A model generated the notes under the pieces. The model was not told where the DNA came from and did not search any database. It was given only the letters and a program-made list of their open reading frames with translations. A stretch of DNA of 35,112 nt, taken from NCBI GenBank assembly GCA_018711275.1, contig DVIN01000058.1:1-35112 (forward strand), in the 5' to 3' direction. Made by a program: the position numbers and the translations under genes. Of this stretch, positions 7,437 through 16,287 are shown one piece after another. Each line of letters begins with the position of its first letter. Position 1 is the first letter of the stretch. Source of the DNA: Candidatus Pullilachnospira intestinigallinarum (lineage in GTDB: Bacteria > Bacillota > Clostridia > Lachnospirales > Lachnospiraceae).

Positions 7437-8639
7437 ATGAAAAGATGGGAATCCCCTGTGGGGATATCTTTCCGGCTTTCCGGAAAAAGCAAACGGAAAG
7501 CCTGCGCGATCTTTTTGACTGCCATGTCTTTTGCGGTTTTTACAGGAGGCTGCAGCCAGAAGGATTCATTTGACGCTGCGGATTGTGCGTCCGCCTGTCT
7601 TGACGACATTCTGAAAGGTGATGACACCGCTATCCGGCAGATTGCCGGCGATCAGGCGGACGCTCAGGCCGAACAGCTGGCCTCCGTCCGCGGTCAGCTT
7701 CTTTCCGACCGGGTGGCGCTCTCCCTGGGGGATACCGGAGACGGGCCGGGCGGTACACAGCTTTCTCCCGGCCTGGAACAGGATTACACCACTTTGTGGG
7801 AGGATATCTTTGCCAAAACGGATTACCGTGTCTCCTCTGCCCAACAGACGGACGATGACTCCTGGCAGGTGACTGTCTCTGCCAAACAGCTGGATCTGTA
7901 TGCATCCCTTCAGGATCTCCTTCCTGAAAAACTGCAGGAATACTCTGAGGGATCACAGACGGCAGGAGAATCGGATGACGGTGAACTTTACGCGTCCACC
8001 ATGCTGGACGCCTACCGGGACGCTCTGGAGGAAGCCGACTATGGAGAGGAAGCTTCCGCACAGATCACGCTTTCCCGCACAGAGGATCAGCTTTATACAA
8101 TTTCGGAAGAAGATATAAACACGCTTATGGAAAATCTTCTGGATCTCTCTGTGATGGAAAACGGCCTGTTTAATGTGGATCCGGAAAACGCGCAGACAGA
8201 AGCCACCCCGAACACCACGATTCCCCAAACCACCGAAGATACGGTTACCGCTTCTGTGGGCGAGACGGTCTCTATGGAAAAGGACGGCAGCGTTCTGGCG
8301 GATTTCTCCGTGGATCAGGTGGCATTCACCGATGCGCGCAGTCCTTATGACTCCTCGAATCCGGAAAAAGTAGTGGTGATCACTTACACTTACACCAATA
8401 CCGCCTCCAGTGATCCGCTGTTGTTTGATGAAATGAGTTTTACCGTTACCGATGGCGATACCGTCTGCACTCCTTATTATCTGGATGATCTGCAGACAGC
8501 AGATATCGCGCAGGAAGGTCAGGGCGCCGTCACTGCATCCCTGGCCTATGGGGTCAGTTCCGGCTGTACGGATATCGTGATCCATGTGAATAATCCCCAG
8601 CTGGATACGCCGGTGGTGATCGACGCTGCCGTCTCCTGA
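7437..8639 (+). CDS. Predicted lipoprotein, paralogue with an extra C-terminal DUF4352/DUF5067-like domain
   Basis: A 400-residue predicted lipoprotein. The signal peptide is long and basic and ends at FTGGC (C39), a slightly atypical lipobox. Residues from about 43 to 230 parallel the upstream lipoprotein: FDAADCASACLDDILKGDD, then LEQDYTTLWEDIFAKTDYRV and DDDSWQVTVSAKQLDLYASL. After a Thr-rich linker (PNTTIPQTTEDTV) comes a beta-rich C-terminal domain (VGETVSMEKDGSVLADFSV, VVVITYTYTNTASSDPLLFD, VTDGDTVCTPYYL) like the DUF4352/DUF5067 immunoglobulin-like domains of clostridial lipoproteins. The ATG at 7437 follows GAGGAG; an in-frame TTG at 7374 lies inside the previous gene and is unlikely. 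A terminator follows, so the pair forms a two-gene unit on the cell surface. Confidence 0.75.
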   Translation: MKRWESPVGISFRLSGKSKRKACAIFLTAMSFAVFTGGCSQKDSFDAADCASACLDDILKGDDTAIRQIAGDQADAQAEQLASVRGQLLSDRVALSLGDTGDGPGGTQLSPGLEQDYTTLWEDIFAKTDYRVSSAQQTDDDSWQVTVSAKQLDLYASLQDLLPEKLQEYSEGSQTAGESDDGELYASTMLDAYRDALEEADYGEEASAQITLSRTEDQLYTISEEDINTLMENLLDLSVMENGLFNVDPENAQTEATPNTTIPQTTEDTVTASVGETVSMEKDGSVLADFSVDQVAFTDARSPYDSSNPEKVVVITYTYTNTASSDPLLFDEMSFTVTDGDTVCTPYYLDDLQTADIAQEGQGAVTASLAYGVSSGCTDIVIHVNNPQLDTPVVIDAAVS

Positions 8640-8715
8640 CCGCCAGAATGCCGGATCTATGTACTTATCCGGCTGTGGACTGAAAACCTTCCAAAAGCTG
8701 TGGGAAGTATAAAAA

Positions 8716-8744
8716 GAGCCATACCGCTTGGTATGGCCTTTTTT
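8716..8744. terminator. Bidirectional terminator
   Basis: GCCATACC (8718-8725) and GGTATGGC (8730-8737) form a perfect 8-bp stem with a 4-base loop. T tracts follow on both strands (CTTTTTT to the right, TCTTTTT to the left), so it can end both the lipoprotein transcript and the convergent DUF1540 transcript. Confidence 0.85.
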
Positions 8745-8796
8745 GATCCGTTCGGAAGCTATCCTTCCGTTGCGGTACCCTCGGGTATTCGCACTT

Positions 8797-9111
8797 TTAT
8801 TTGCACTGGAAAGTACCGCAGCTGGTTTCCCGGCAATGACAGGCATTGGATCCGGCGATATTTATGGAACCGGCTTCACAGTTTTTCTTGTTGTTGAAAG
8901 AACATTCACAGGCCATGCAGCCTACCTGTACATTGGTATTTCCGCAGCCGGTCTCCATGGCATTGCTCTGGCCCGTTCTCTCCTGGAAGCTGGCGCAGCA
9001 GGTTTCATCTACGGTTCTCGCATGCTCTCCGTCCACCTGAATTCCATCTCTGGAGCAGAGCTGCTCCTTGTTGTACACGCATTTTGTGGCTGAACATCTT
9101 AATGCTGGCAT
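8797..9111 (-). CDS. Cys-rich protein with two DUF1540 domains
   Basis: A 104-residue protein with an exceptional cysteine content spread over two similar halves: one around LRCSATKCVYNKEQLCS...CCASF, the other around VGCMACECSFNNKKNCEAGSINI...CHCRETSCGTF. Each half fits the DUF1540 pattern of paired CxxxxC/CxxC clusters with an NxxxxC and a closing C-x-T/S-C-x-x-F. DUF1540 proteins are common in spore-forming Firmicutes; metal binding is a reasonable inference but the function is unknown. The ATG at 9111 is eight bases from GGAGG (9124-9120); an overlapping GTG one codon earlier is the only alternative. It is convergent with the lipoprotein pair and shares a bidirectional terminator. Confidence 0.85.
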   Translation of the reverse strand: MPALRCSATKCVYNKEQLCSRDGIQVDGEHARTVDETCCASFQERTGQSNAMETGCGNTNVQVGCMACECSFNNKKNCEAGSINIAGSNACHCRETSCGTFQCK

Positions 9112-9244
9112 CACACATACCTCCTGTTATTTTACTGTCCAGAACCTCCCTTCAAAAGAAGGATTCTGCTTCGATAGTATGTGCTGCCCGGCAATTTTCT
9201 ATACAGGCGCATGCATCTGAGATTCAAAAAGGCCAAACGGTAAC

Positions 9245-9430
9245 CTATGCTTCGTTTTTCTCTTCTTCCTCTGTGCCATAGCTGTTGCCGCAGTTATTCC
9301 CGATTTGAATGCTTTTAAACGGGGACAGCAGAAATCCTGCCGTCAGGCCTGCCAGCAGCGCCGCAACTGTCAGAAGTACCTTTTCCTCAACGCTCCAGTC
9401 TTTTGCAAAAAACTCCCTGATCTTATTCAT
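9245..9430 (-). CDS. Small single-pass membrane protein
   Basis: A 61-residue predicted protein: MNKIREFFAKDWSVEEK, a hydrophobic segment VLLTVAALLAGLTAGFLLSP at about residues 18-37, a short polar stretch with IGNNCGNSYG, and an acidic end (TEEEEKNEA). It would place its N-terminus on one side of the membrane and a short charged tail on the other. I recognise no family. It is very likely real because it has a near-consensus promoter with an extended -10 and an AAAGGAG site before the ATG. The DUF1540 gene lies downstream on the same strand and may be co-transcribed. Confidence 0.7.
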   Translation of the reverse strand: MNKIREFFAKDWSVEEKVLLTVAALLAGLTAGFLLSPFKSIQIGNNCGNSYGTEEEEKNEA

Positions 9431-9481
9431 CGTCCTTCTCCTTTCCCATATCCACAAAGTGGTTCTTCCGTTTTCCCTAAT

Positions 9482-9509
9482 TTTATAGCATGGCTTATCG
9501 TTTTGTCAA
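9482..9509 (-). promoter_or_regulatory. Promoter of the small membrane protein gene
   Basis: Minus-strand TTGACA (9509-9504) and TATAAA (9487-9482) with a 16-base spacer and a TGC extended -10. Confidence 0.8.
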
Positions 9510-9632
9510 CGTGAGCTTCTCTGCCGGGAAGACGTAACCATTTTTGCAGGAATCGAAGGATATTCTTCTGATTTTTGTACCGCTTTCAATAAAGCGCAGG
9601 AACTCCTGTTCTTTGTTCAGAAGAGGAGGCGA

Positions 9633-9661
9633 TTGACATTTCTCCTGTTTTATTATTTAAT
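9633..9661 (+). promoter_or_regulatory. Promoter of the DegV-family gene
   Basis: TTGACA at 9633-9638 and TTTAAT at 9656-9661 with a 17-base spacer, about 40 bases before the start codon. Confidence 0.6.
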
Positions 9662-9700
9662 GAATTTATGATTTGAATTTCAAAAGACAGGGAGGTACTT

Positions 9701-10579
9701 ATGTCTGACTATGTGATTACTACCGATTCCAATTCCGATGTGCCCGCCGCGTTTCTGGCGGCGCATCCGCTGACGATCATCCCACAGTATTATGCCTTCG
9801 GCGACACGGTCTACGGGGATGAGCGAAACATGCCGCCGGCCGAATTTTACGAGACCATGCGGAAAGGAGAACTGCCAAAATCCATGGCCAACAATCCGGC
9901 CGTGATCCGGGAAAAGTTTACGGCAATCCTGAAGGAAGGAAAGGATATCCTTCACATTGCCTTTTCCAGCGCTTTGAGCGGCAGCTGCAGCAACGTCCAG
10001 GTGGCTGCCAATGAACTGACGGAAGATTTTCCGGAAAGAAAAATCCTGGTATTTGATTCCCTGAACGCTTCCCTGGGGGAAGGACTGTCCGTGATGCGGG
10101 CGGTGGAATTGAAGGATTCCGGCGCTGATATGCAGGCCGTATATAACACCCTTATGGAAGAACGGAATCACATCCATGTGTCCTTTACCGTAGACGATCT
10201 GCATCATCTCCAGCGGGGCGGACGCATCTCCAAAACCACGGCCGTGCTGGGAAGCATGATCAATATCAAACCGGTGCTGTCCATCACAGCCGCCGGAGAG
10301 CTGAAGGCCAACGGCACCGTCCGCGGCAGGAAAAAGGCCCTCGCCTCCCTGGTAAAATCCATGGAAGAAGCCCTGGACAGGGAACATTTCGGTCAGGATT
10401 ACTATGCGGGCGTGGTACACGGCGATTGCCTGAAGGACGCGGAATATGTGGCCGGTCTGATGGAACATCTGGGAATCGCCAAAAAAATATGGATCAATGA
10501 CGTAAGTCCCAGCATCGGAACCCATGCGGGTCCCGGTGTGGTGGGGATCATGTTCTATGGAAAAAGAATGGAAAACTGA
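9701..10579 (+). CDS. DegV family fatty-acid-binding protein
   Basis: A 292-residue cytosolic DegV (EDD fold) protein. Family marks: the N-terminal YVITTDSNSDVP, MPPAEFYETMRKGELPKSM, IAFSSALSGSCSNVQVAA at about residues 86-103, and VDDLHHLQRGGRIS followed by GSMINIKPVLSI in the second half. DegV proteins bind a single fatty acid; in Firmicutes the related FakB proteins present it to the kinase FakA for phosphorylation. No fakA is visible here, so FakB function is inferred from family only. The ATG at 9701 follows GGGAGG. The gene ends eight bases from the convergent end of the hydroxyacid dehydrogenase with no terminator between. Confidence 0.92.
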   Translation: MSDYVITTDSNSDVPAAFLAAHPLTIIPQYYAFGDTVYGDERNMPPAEFYETMRKGELPKSMANNPAVIREKFTAILKEGKDILHIAFSSALSGSCSNVQVAANELTEDFPERKILVFDSLNASLGEGLSVMRAVELKDSGADMQAVYNTLMEERNHIHVSFTVDDLHHLQRGGRISKTTAVLGSMINIKPVLSITAAGELKANGTVRGRKKALASLVKSMEEALDREHFGQDYYAGVVHGDCLKDAEYVAGLMEHLGIAKKIWINDVSPSIGTHAGPGVVGIMFYGKRMEN

Positions 10580-10587
10580 TCTTCCTG

Positions 10588-11451
10588 TTATTTCTGATAA
10601 TACTGAATGATCCCCTGGGTTCCCTCATCTCCATGGCCTTCCTTTTCCAGTTCCCGGTACATCTCCAGAACCTGGGAGAGAACGGGAAGATCAAGTCCCG
10701 CTTTCCGGCCTTCAGAGAGAGCGATCCTCATATCCTTGATAAAATGTTTGATATAGAAGCCCGGCGCATAATCCCCTGTGGCCATTTTCGGTCCCAGATT
10801 GGACAGCTGCCAGCTGCCGGCAGCGCCCCCGGAAATGGTCTCGAACAGTTTTTCCGCCGGAATCCCCTGCCGCATGGCATAGGCCACCGCCTCGCTCACA
10901 CCGGTCACCGTACCGGCGATAGCGATCTGGTTGGCCATCTTCACATGCTGACCGCTGCCCGCCTTGCCTTCATAGACGGCGCTGCTTCCCATGGCTTCCC
11001 ACAGAGGACGGCAGGCCTCAAAATCTTCCGGGTCTCCTCCCACCATGATACTGAGGGTGGCATTCACCGCCCCGCTTTCTCCGCCGGACACCGGCGCATC
11101 CAACACATGGAAGCCGCGGACTTTCCCCTCCTGATAGATTTTCACGGAAAGCTGCGGCTCGGTGGTGGTCATATCCACCAGATAAGTTCCCGGATCTGCC
11201 CCTGCAAATACGCCGTTCTCTCCAAAGTAGACTTCCTCCACATCTTTGGGAAATCCCACCATGGTGATCACCGCGTCACGCCCGGCGGCGCACTGCGCCG
11301 GGGTATCACACCAGACGGCCCCTTCCGCAAGAAGCGGCAGCGCCTTCTCCTTCGTGCGGTTGTAAACGTACAGTTCCCATCCGCTTTTCATCAGATTTCG
11401 GATCATTCCCTTTCCCATCACTCCGGTTCCGATAAATCCTATTTTCTTCAT
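10588..11451 (-). CDS. NAD(P)-dependent 3-hydroxyisobutyrate / tartronate-semialdehyde reductase-type dehydrogenase
   Basis: A 287-residue beta-hydroxyacid dehydrogenase. The N-terminal Rossmann fold shows KKIGFIGTGVMGKGM, and the substrate motif is DAPVSGGESGA at about residues 117-127. The conserved catalytic lysine lies in GSGQHVKMANQ, with GAAGSWQLSNLGP and FIKDMRIALSEG beyond it. The family includes 3-hydroxyisobutyrate dehydrogenase, tartronate-semialdehyde reductase and succinic-semialdehyde/glyoxylate reductases; the exact substrate cannot be told. The start MKKIGF (ATG at 11451) is preferred over an in-frame codon at 11469 because GGAGG lies six bases upstream. It follows argD by 32 bases on the same strand, so arginine-operon read-through is likely, although no direct biosynthetic role is obvious. 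Confidence 0.85.
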   Translation of the reverse strand: MKKIGFIGTGVMGKGMIRNLMKSGWELYVYNRTKEKALPLLAEGAVWCDTPAQCAAGRDAVITMVGFPKDVEEVYFGENGVFAGADPGTYLVDMTTTEPQLSVKIYQEGKVRGFHVLDAPVSGGESGAVNATLSIMVGGDPEDFEACRPLWEAMGSSAVYEGKAGSGQHVKMANQIAIAGTVTGVSEAVAYAMRQGIPAEKLFETISGGAAGSWQLSNLGPKMATGDYAPGFYIKHFIKDMRIALSEGRKAGLDLPVLSQVLEMYRELEKEGHGDEGTQGIIQYYQK

Positions 11452-11483
11452 GTCAAACCTCCCTGCCAAACCCTGTCTTTCTG

Positions 11484-12674
11484 TCAGAAGCTTTTTTCCA
11501 GCTTTGCAATCATTTCATCCACATCGTCCCTGCCGATCACCAGAGGCGGCACCATCCGCAGTACATTGCTTCCGGCGGAAATCACCAGCAGTCCGTTTTC
11601 AATGGCCCTGCGGATCACTTCGCCCACCGGCTTTCCTTCCAGCACCAGTCCCTGCATCAGACCTTTTCCACGTCTGGCCGCGATAAAATCATACTTATCC
11701 ACAAGCGCATCCAGCTTTTCCTCCAGATACGGCGTAATCTCCCGCACATGCTCCAGAATATGCTCTTCCTCAAACAGATCGAACACCTTGCTGACTGCCG
11801 CGCAGGCCAGCGGATTTCCCCCGTAGGTGGTACCGTGATCTCCGGGCACCAGAGAGGAGGCCGCCGTCTTTTCGTTGAGCACAAAAGCTCCCACCGGCAC
11901 ACCACAGCCCAAAGCCTTGGCACAGGTCATCACATCCGGCAGCACACCGTAGTCCTGGCAGGCAAACATGGCGCCGGTCCGGCCCATGCCGCACTGGATC
12001 TCATCCAGGATCAGCAGAATATCCCGCTCGTCGCACAGTTTCCGGACGCCGGATAAGAACCCGGGATCTGCCGGGTAGATGCCGCCCTCTCCCTGTACGG
12101 TCTCCAGAATCACCGCGCAGGTTTTGTCTGTAATCTGGGCTTTTACACTGTCCAGGTCATTGAAACGGGCAAAGCGGATACCGCCGATCAGGGGTTTAAA
12201 CGGCTCCTGATAATGGGTATTGCCCGTAACGGACAGAGCGCCCAGGCTTCTGCCGTGGAAAGAATTTTCCATGGCGATGATCTCGTGATCGGTGCTTCCA
12301 TCCTTCAGGTACGCATACTTTCTGGCCACCTTGATGGCCCCCTCGATGGCCTCGGTGCCGCTGTTGGTGAAAAACACCCGGGAAAGGCCCGTGGCTTTCA
12401 CCAGTTTTTCCGCCGCCTCGGTCATGGGTACATTATAGAACAGATTGGAGGTGTGAATCACCTTGTCGATCTGATCCTTCAGGGCCTGATTGTATTTCTG
12501 ATTGTTGTAGCCCAGGGCAAATACAGCGATGCCTGCGGCAAAATCCAGATATTCCTTTCCATCCACATCATACAGCCGCACGCCGTCGCCCCGCTCCAGT
12601 ACCACCGGAAACCGGTTATAGGTGTGCAGCAGCACCTGCTCCGCCCGGTCCATATATCCTTTACTATACGTCAT
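11484..12674 (-). CDS. argD: Acetylornithine aminotransferase
   Basis: A 396-residue class III aminotransferase dependent on pyridoxal phosphate. It converts N-acetylglutamate semialdehyde and glutamate to N-acetylornithine and 2-oxoglutarate. Key features: [19 protein letters not shown] (phosphate binding, near 102-120), [23 protein letters not shown] with D224, and the Schiff-base lysine K253 in [15 protein letters not shown], followed by [13 protein letters not shown]. The start codon lies inside the end of argB, an 11-base overlap that indicates translational coupling. Length is normal. Confidence 0.96.
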   Translation of the reverse strand: MTYSKGYMDRAEQVLLHTYNRFPVVLERGDGVRLYDVDGKEYLDFAAGIAVFALGYNNQKYNQALKDQIDKVIHTSNLFYNVPMTEAAEKLVKATGLSRVFFTNSGTEAIEGAIKVARKYAYLKDGSTDHEIIAMENSFHGRSLGALSVTGNTHYQEPFKPLIGGIRFARFNDLDSVKAQITDKTCAVILETVQGEGGIYPADPGFLSGVRKLCDERDILLILDEIQCGMGRTGAMFACQDYGVLPDVMTCAKALGCGVPVGAFVLNEKTAASSLVPGDHGTTYGGNPLACAAVSKVFDLFEEEHILEHVREITPYLEEKLDALVDKYDFIAARRGKGLMQGLVLEGKPVGEVIRRAIENGLLVISAGSNVLRMVPPLVIGRDDVDEMIAKLEKSF

Positions 12675-13554
12675 AATCCTGAATCCCTTCTTTCTTCAAA
12701 ATCGCGGTGCCGATTCCTTTGTCCGTGAAAATTTCCAGCAGCAGACAGTGGGGAATCCTTCCGTCCAGAATATGGACTCTGGACACACCTTCTTCAATGG
12801 CGTCGATACAGTTCTGCAGTTTGGGAATCATGCCGCCTCCCACATTTCCGTTGTCAATCAGATCCCTGGCCTCCTTCACAAACAGTTTGGAAATCTGACT
12901 GTCCGGATCCGCGGGATCCCGGTACACTCCTTCGATATCCGTGAGGAACGCCAGTTTCTCCGCATGGACTGCTTTGGCAATGGCGCAGGCCGCGTCGTCC
13001 GCATTAATATTGTAAGACTGGAACGAATCGTCCAGTCCCACCGGGCACACAATCGGCAGGAAATCCCGCTCCAGCAGATCGTAGATCACCTTCGCATTCA
13101 CTTCCGTAATATCCCCCACAAAGCCAATATCTTCACCGCCGGAATATTTTTTCTGTACATGCAGAAGCCCGCCGTCTTTTCCGCTGATTCCAACGGCCCG
13201 GACACCCAGCGATTCCACCAGCGTCACCAGCTCTTTGTTCACCTTGTTCAGTACCATTTCCGCCACTTCCATGGTCTCCGCGTCTGTCACCCGCAGACCG
13301 TTGACAAAGCGGGGCTCCATTCCCACTTTTCCAACCCAACGGCTGATCTCCTTTCCGCCGCCGTGGACGATGATCGGTTTAAATCCCACCAGCTTCAAAA
13401 GTACCACGTCCTGGATCACCTGACGCTTCAGGCTGTCATCCACCATGGCACTTCCGCCGTATTTCACCACAATAATCTTTCTGTTGAACCGCTGGATATA
13501 AGGAAGCGCCTCAATGAGCACCTCCGCTTTCCTCAGATATTCATCCTTTACCAT
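12664..13554 (-). CDS. argB: Acetylglutamate kinase
   Basis: A 296-residue amino-acid kinase that phosphorylates N-acetylglutamate with ATP, the second step to ornithine. Seen are the glycine-rich [12 protein letters not shown] at about residues 25-36, the loop [22 protein letters not shown], and [20 protein letters not shown], ending with [14 protein letters not shown]. In the arginine-sensitive group the N-terminal helix carries the inhibitor site; this protein has an N-terminal helix ([18 protein letters not shown]) of that kind, so feedback inhibition by arginine is plausible. It overlaps argD by 11 bases and follows argJ by 19. Confidence 0.96.
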   Translation of the reverse strand: MVKDEYLRKAEVLIEALPYIQRFNRKIIVVKYGGSAMVDDSLKRQVIQDVVLLKLVGFKPIIVHGGGKEISRWVGKVGMEPRFVNGLRVTDAETMEVAEMVLNKVNKELVTLVESLGVRAVGISGKDGGLLHVQKKYSGGEDIGFVGDITEVNAKVIYDLLERDFLPIVCPVGLDDSFQSYNINADDAACAIAKAVHAEKLAFLTDIEGVYRDPADPDSQISKLFVKEARDLIDNGNVGGGMIPKLQNCIDAIEEGVSRVHILDGRIPHCLLLEIFTDKGIGTAILKKEGIQDYDV

Positions 13555-13573
13555 CTTCCTTACCCTCCTGTGT

Positions 13574-14797
13574 TTATGACCGGTAGTCCGCGTTAATTTT
13601 CACATAATCATAGGTCAGGTCACAGCCCCAGGCTGTCGCCTGCGCCTCGCCTTCTTTCAGGTCGGCCACCGCCGTCACTTCCTTTTCCGAAAGGATCCTG
13701 GTGGCTTCCTCTTCACTGTAATCCACTGCCACACCATTCTCAATGATCTGAAGCTTTCCGGCAGCGCTCTCAAAATACAGATCTACCCGTTCCGGATCAA
13801 ACCGGGCTCCCGAATATCCCATGGCGCACAGAATTCTTCCCCAGTTGGCGTCATGACCGAAAATAGCCGCCTTTGTGAGATTGGAGGTGATCACAGACTT
13901 GGCCAGGATCACCGCCTGCTCCTTGCTTTCCGCTCCCACCACTTTCACCTCAAAAAGGGCGGTGGCGCCTTCCCCGTCCCCGGCAATTTTCTTTGCCAGG
14001 CAGGTGTTCACATACAGCAGCGCTTCCTTAAATTTCTGATAATCTCCATCTTCCTCCTTGATGAGAGGATTCTGCGCCATGCCGTTGGCCAGCAGCAGCA
14101 CCGTGTCGTTGGTGGAGGTGTCGCCGTCCACGGAAACCATATTGTAAGTATCCTTCACCACATCGCTGAGGGCCTTCTGCAGCATTTCCCCGGAAATAGC
14201 CGCATCGGTGGTGACAAAGCTGAGCATGGTACACATATTGGGATGAATCATGCCGGAACCCTTGCACATTCCTCCGATGGTCACGGTCCTGCCTCCCAGT
14301 TCTACAGTCACCGCCGTTTCCTTGGAAACCGTATCGGTGGTCATGATGGCCTGGGCCGCCGAGGCGGATGCTTCCCGGGTTTCGGAAAGCAGAGGCGCCA
14401 GCTTCCCTATGCCGGACCGGATCTGCTCCATGGGAAGCTGCTGACCGATGACGCCGGTGGAGGCCACCAGCACCTGCATGGGATCCACTCCCAGTACGCG
14501 GGCTGTCTCCTCGGCGGTCATCCGACAGCATTCCATGCCCTCACTGCCGGTACAGGCATTGGCCACGCCGCTGTTTACCACCACCGCCTGGGCGGAAGGC
14601 TGATGATATACAATCTCCTGATCCCATTTCACCGGAGCCGCCTTCACCAGATTGGTGGTAAAGGTACCCGCCGCCACGCAGGGAACGCTGCTGTAAATCA
14701 TAGCCATATCCTTCTTATTTCCTTTTTTGATCCCTGCCGCCAGTCCTGCCGCCAGAAATCCCTTTGCGGCAGTAACGCCGCCGTCAATGATTTTCAT
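13574..14797 (-). CDS. argJ: Bifunctional glutamate N-acetyltransferase / N-acetylglutamate synthase
   Basis: A 407-residue ArgJ. It moves acetyl from acetylornithine to glutamate, closing the acetyl cycle, and in bifunctional forms also makes acetylglutamate from acetyl-CoA. The precursor cleaves itself before a conserved threonine that becomes the catalytic N-terminus of the beta chain: here [13 protein letters not shown] puts it at T190, with Cys rather than the usual Ala before it. Other marks are [20 protein letters not shown] and the C-terminal [19 protein letters not shown] start at MKIIDGG (ATG at 14797, AAAGGA upstream) because it matches the family; an in-frame start at 14860 adds 21 unrelated residues. 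No argA is needed if this enzyme is bifunctional. Confidence 0.95.
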   Translation of the reverse strand: MKIIDGGVTAAKGFLAAGLAAGIKKGNKKDMAMIYSSVPCVAAGTFTTNLVKAAPVKWDQEIVYHQPSAQAVVVNSGVANACTGSEGMECCRMTAEETARVLGVDPMQVLVASTGVIGQQLPMEQIRSGIGKLAPLLSETREASASAAQAIMTTDTVSKETAVTVELGGRTVTIGGMCKGSGMIHPNMCTMLSFVTTDAAISGEMLQKALSDVVKDTYNMVSVDGDTSTNDTVLLLANGMAQNPLIKEEDGDYQKFKEALLYVNTCLAKKIAGDGEGATALFEVKVVGAESKEQAVILAKSVITSNLTKAAIFGHDANWGRILCAMGYSGARFDPERVDLYFESAAGKLQIIENGVAVDYSEEEATRILSEKEVTAVADLKEGEAQATAWGCDLTYDYVKINADYRS

Positions 14798-14863
14798 ACG
14801 AATTTTCCTTTCCTCTCTTCCGATTTTCCATTTCCGATATCTGTCTTTGTCCAAAGTCAAATA

Positions 14864-14882
14864 CCGGACGGCTTCCGCCCGG
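14864..14882 (-). other. Intercistronic hairpin between argC and argJ
   Basis: On the minus strand CCGGGCGG and CCGTCCGG form an 8-bp GC stem (one G-U) with a 3-base loop, 15 bases after the argC stop. There is no T tract, so it is not a typical terminator; it might tune mRNA stability within the operon. The 100-base gap holds nothing else. Confidence 0.4.
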
Positions 14883-14897
14883 CATCTGCGCCGCCTT

Positions 14898-15938
14898 TTA
14901 CGGGAACATGGGGACCAGATCCAGTCCTTCCTGCTCCCGGCAGCCGAACAGCAGATTCATATTCTGCACTGCCTGTCCCGCGGCGCCTTTCACCAGATTG
15001 TCCAGCGCCCCCATCAGAACCACCCGGTTCGTCCTGGGATCCAGTTTAAAGTTCACATCCACATAGTTGCTTCCCTCCACCCATTTGGTCTGAGGAAATA
15101 CATCTTTTTCCAGGACTCTGATAAAGGTTTCCTTTCCATAGTATCTGTCATAGATTTCTTTCACTTCTTCATAAGAGACGGTTCTGGTAAGGGATGCGTA
15201 GGCTGTCACCAGGATTCCCCGGTTCATGGGAACCAGATGCGGAGTGAAGCTGAGCCGGATGGCATGACCGCAGGCATATCCCAGCTGTTCCTCGATTTCC
15301 GGTGTGTGACGGTGGGTTCCCACTCCGTATGCCTTGATATTTTCATTGACCTCACAGAACAGATTGTCTGTCTTGGCGCCCCTTCCCGCCCCGGAGGTAC
15401 CGGATTTGGCATCAATGATCAGAGTGTCCGGATCGATCAGTCCTTCCTTCACCAGGGGGTAACAGGTGAGAATACTGCAGGTGGTGTAGCAGCCGGGATT
15501 GGCCACCAGCCGCGCCTTTTTGATATCCTCCCGGTTAATCTCACACAGACCGTAGACTGCCTCCGGCAGAAACTCCGGCGCTTTATGGGTGATCTTGTAC
15601 CACTCCTCGTAAACCGCCACATCCTTGAGACGGAAATCCGCGCTCAAATCGATAATTTTGCATTTGGAAAGAATTCCTTCGTTTACCAGAGAAGCGCACA
15701 GTCCCTGGGGCGTGGCAGTGAAAATCACGTCCACCTGATCCGCCAGCGCTTCCATATTATCATCCATACACGCCGCGTCCACCAGCTGGAAAAAATTCTG
15801 ATAAATGGAAGCATACTTCTGGTCAATGTAACTCCGGGAACCAAACCACCGGATTTCCGTATCTTTATGTCCCAGGAGGATTCTGACCAGCTCTGCCCCC
15901 GCATACCCTGTCGCTCCGATAATTCCTGCTCTGATCAT
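14898..15938 (-). CDS. argC: N-acetyl-gamma-glutamyl-phosphate reductase
   Basis: A 346-residue NADPH-dependent reductase that turns N-acetylglutamyl phosphate into the semialdehyde. The N-terminal Rossmann motif is AGIIGATGYAGAELVRIL, and the catalytic cysteine is C150 in LVANPGCYTTCSIL. DAKSGTSGAGRGAK, GTHRHTPEIEEQL and HLVPMNRGIL are the other family motifs. It is first in argC-argJ-argB-argD and is preceded by its own promoter and AAGGAG. The divergent argG shares the control region. Confidence 0.97.
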   Translation of the reverse strand: MIRAGIIGATGYAGAELVRILLGHKDTEIRWFGSRSYIDQKYASIYQNFFQLVDAACMDDNMEALADQVDVIFTATPQGLCASLVNEGILSKCKIIDLSADFRLKDVAVYEEWYKITHKAPEFLPEAVYGLCEINREDIKKARLVANPGCYTTCSILTCYPLVKEGLIDPDTLIIDAKSGTSGAGRGAKTDNLFCEVNENIKAYGVGTHRHTPEIEEQLGYACGHAIRLSFTPHLVPMNRGILVTAYASLTRTVSYEEVKEIYDRYYGKETFIRVLEKDVFPQTKWVEGSNYVDVNFKLDPRTNRVVLMGALDNLVKGAAGQAVQNMNLLFGCREQEGLDLVPMFP

Positions 15939-16013
15939 ATTTCTTTCGTTCTCCTTTTCTCAATTTCGCGATTTATAACAGCAGCCGCCTAAACTGTCAT
16001 CATTATCTTCCTT

Positions 16014-16042
16014 ATTTTACTCTCTGCGCTTTTTAATGTAAA
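16014..16042 (-). promoter_or_regulatory. Promoter of the argCJBD operon
   Basis: Minus-strand TTTACA (16042-16037) and TAAAAT (16019-16014) with a 17-base spacer, each one mismatch from consensus. The start near 16007 leaves a leader of about 70 bases. Confidence 0.6.
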
Positions 16043-16065
16043 GTATCTTCTGCCGTCACAAATCA

Positions 16066-16095
16066 TTGCATAATTATACATCGTTTTGGTATAAT
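16066..16095 (+). promoter_or_regulatory. Promoter of argG overlapping an ArgR-like box
   Basis: TTGCAT at 16066-16071 and TATAAT at 16090-16095 with an 18-base spacer and a TGG extended -10. The 14-mer TGCATAATTATACA at 16067-16080 fits the ARG-box core TGnATwwwwATnCA and covers the -35 element, so a bound arginine repressor would block the promoter. It also lies 24 bases upstream of the argC -35, between the two divergent units. Confidence 0.65.
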
Positions 16096-16191
16096 ATGCA
16101 AGTTTTTTTATTTTTTCCCTTTTTCCTCTTGCTTTTTTCCCAAAGATGCTGTATATTATGCCTTGTGAAACAGGAAATACCGCTATTACAG

Positions 16192-16211
16192 GTGAATTTG
16201 CCGAATTTCAC
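16192..16211 (+). other. Imperfect palindrome in the argG leader
   Basis: GTGAATTTGCCGAATTTCAC has matching ends (GTGAA/TTCAC) with two central mismatches. It could be a weak third ArgR half-site pair or merely a hairpin. The rest of the 16102-16287 leader shows no T-box or reading frame I would support. Confidence 0.3.
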
Positions 16212-16287
16212 GACTGCAAAACTTTGCGGGCTGTCTTTTGCCGTTTCTGGGAAAAATCTGCGGGCAGTCCGAATGTTTATACATTAT

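Noticed and set aside
9198..9227. Separate promoter for the DUF1540 gene (TTGAAT, 18 bases, TATAGA on the minus strand)
   Set aside because: The match is modest and the gene may be read from the stronger promoter at 9482-9509, so I did not list it as a feature.
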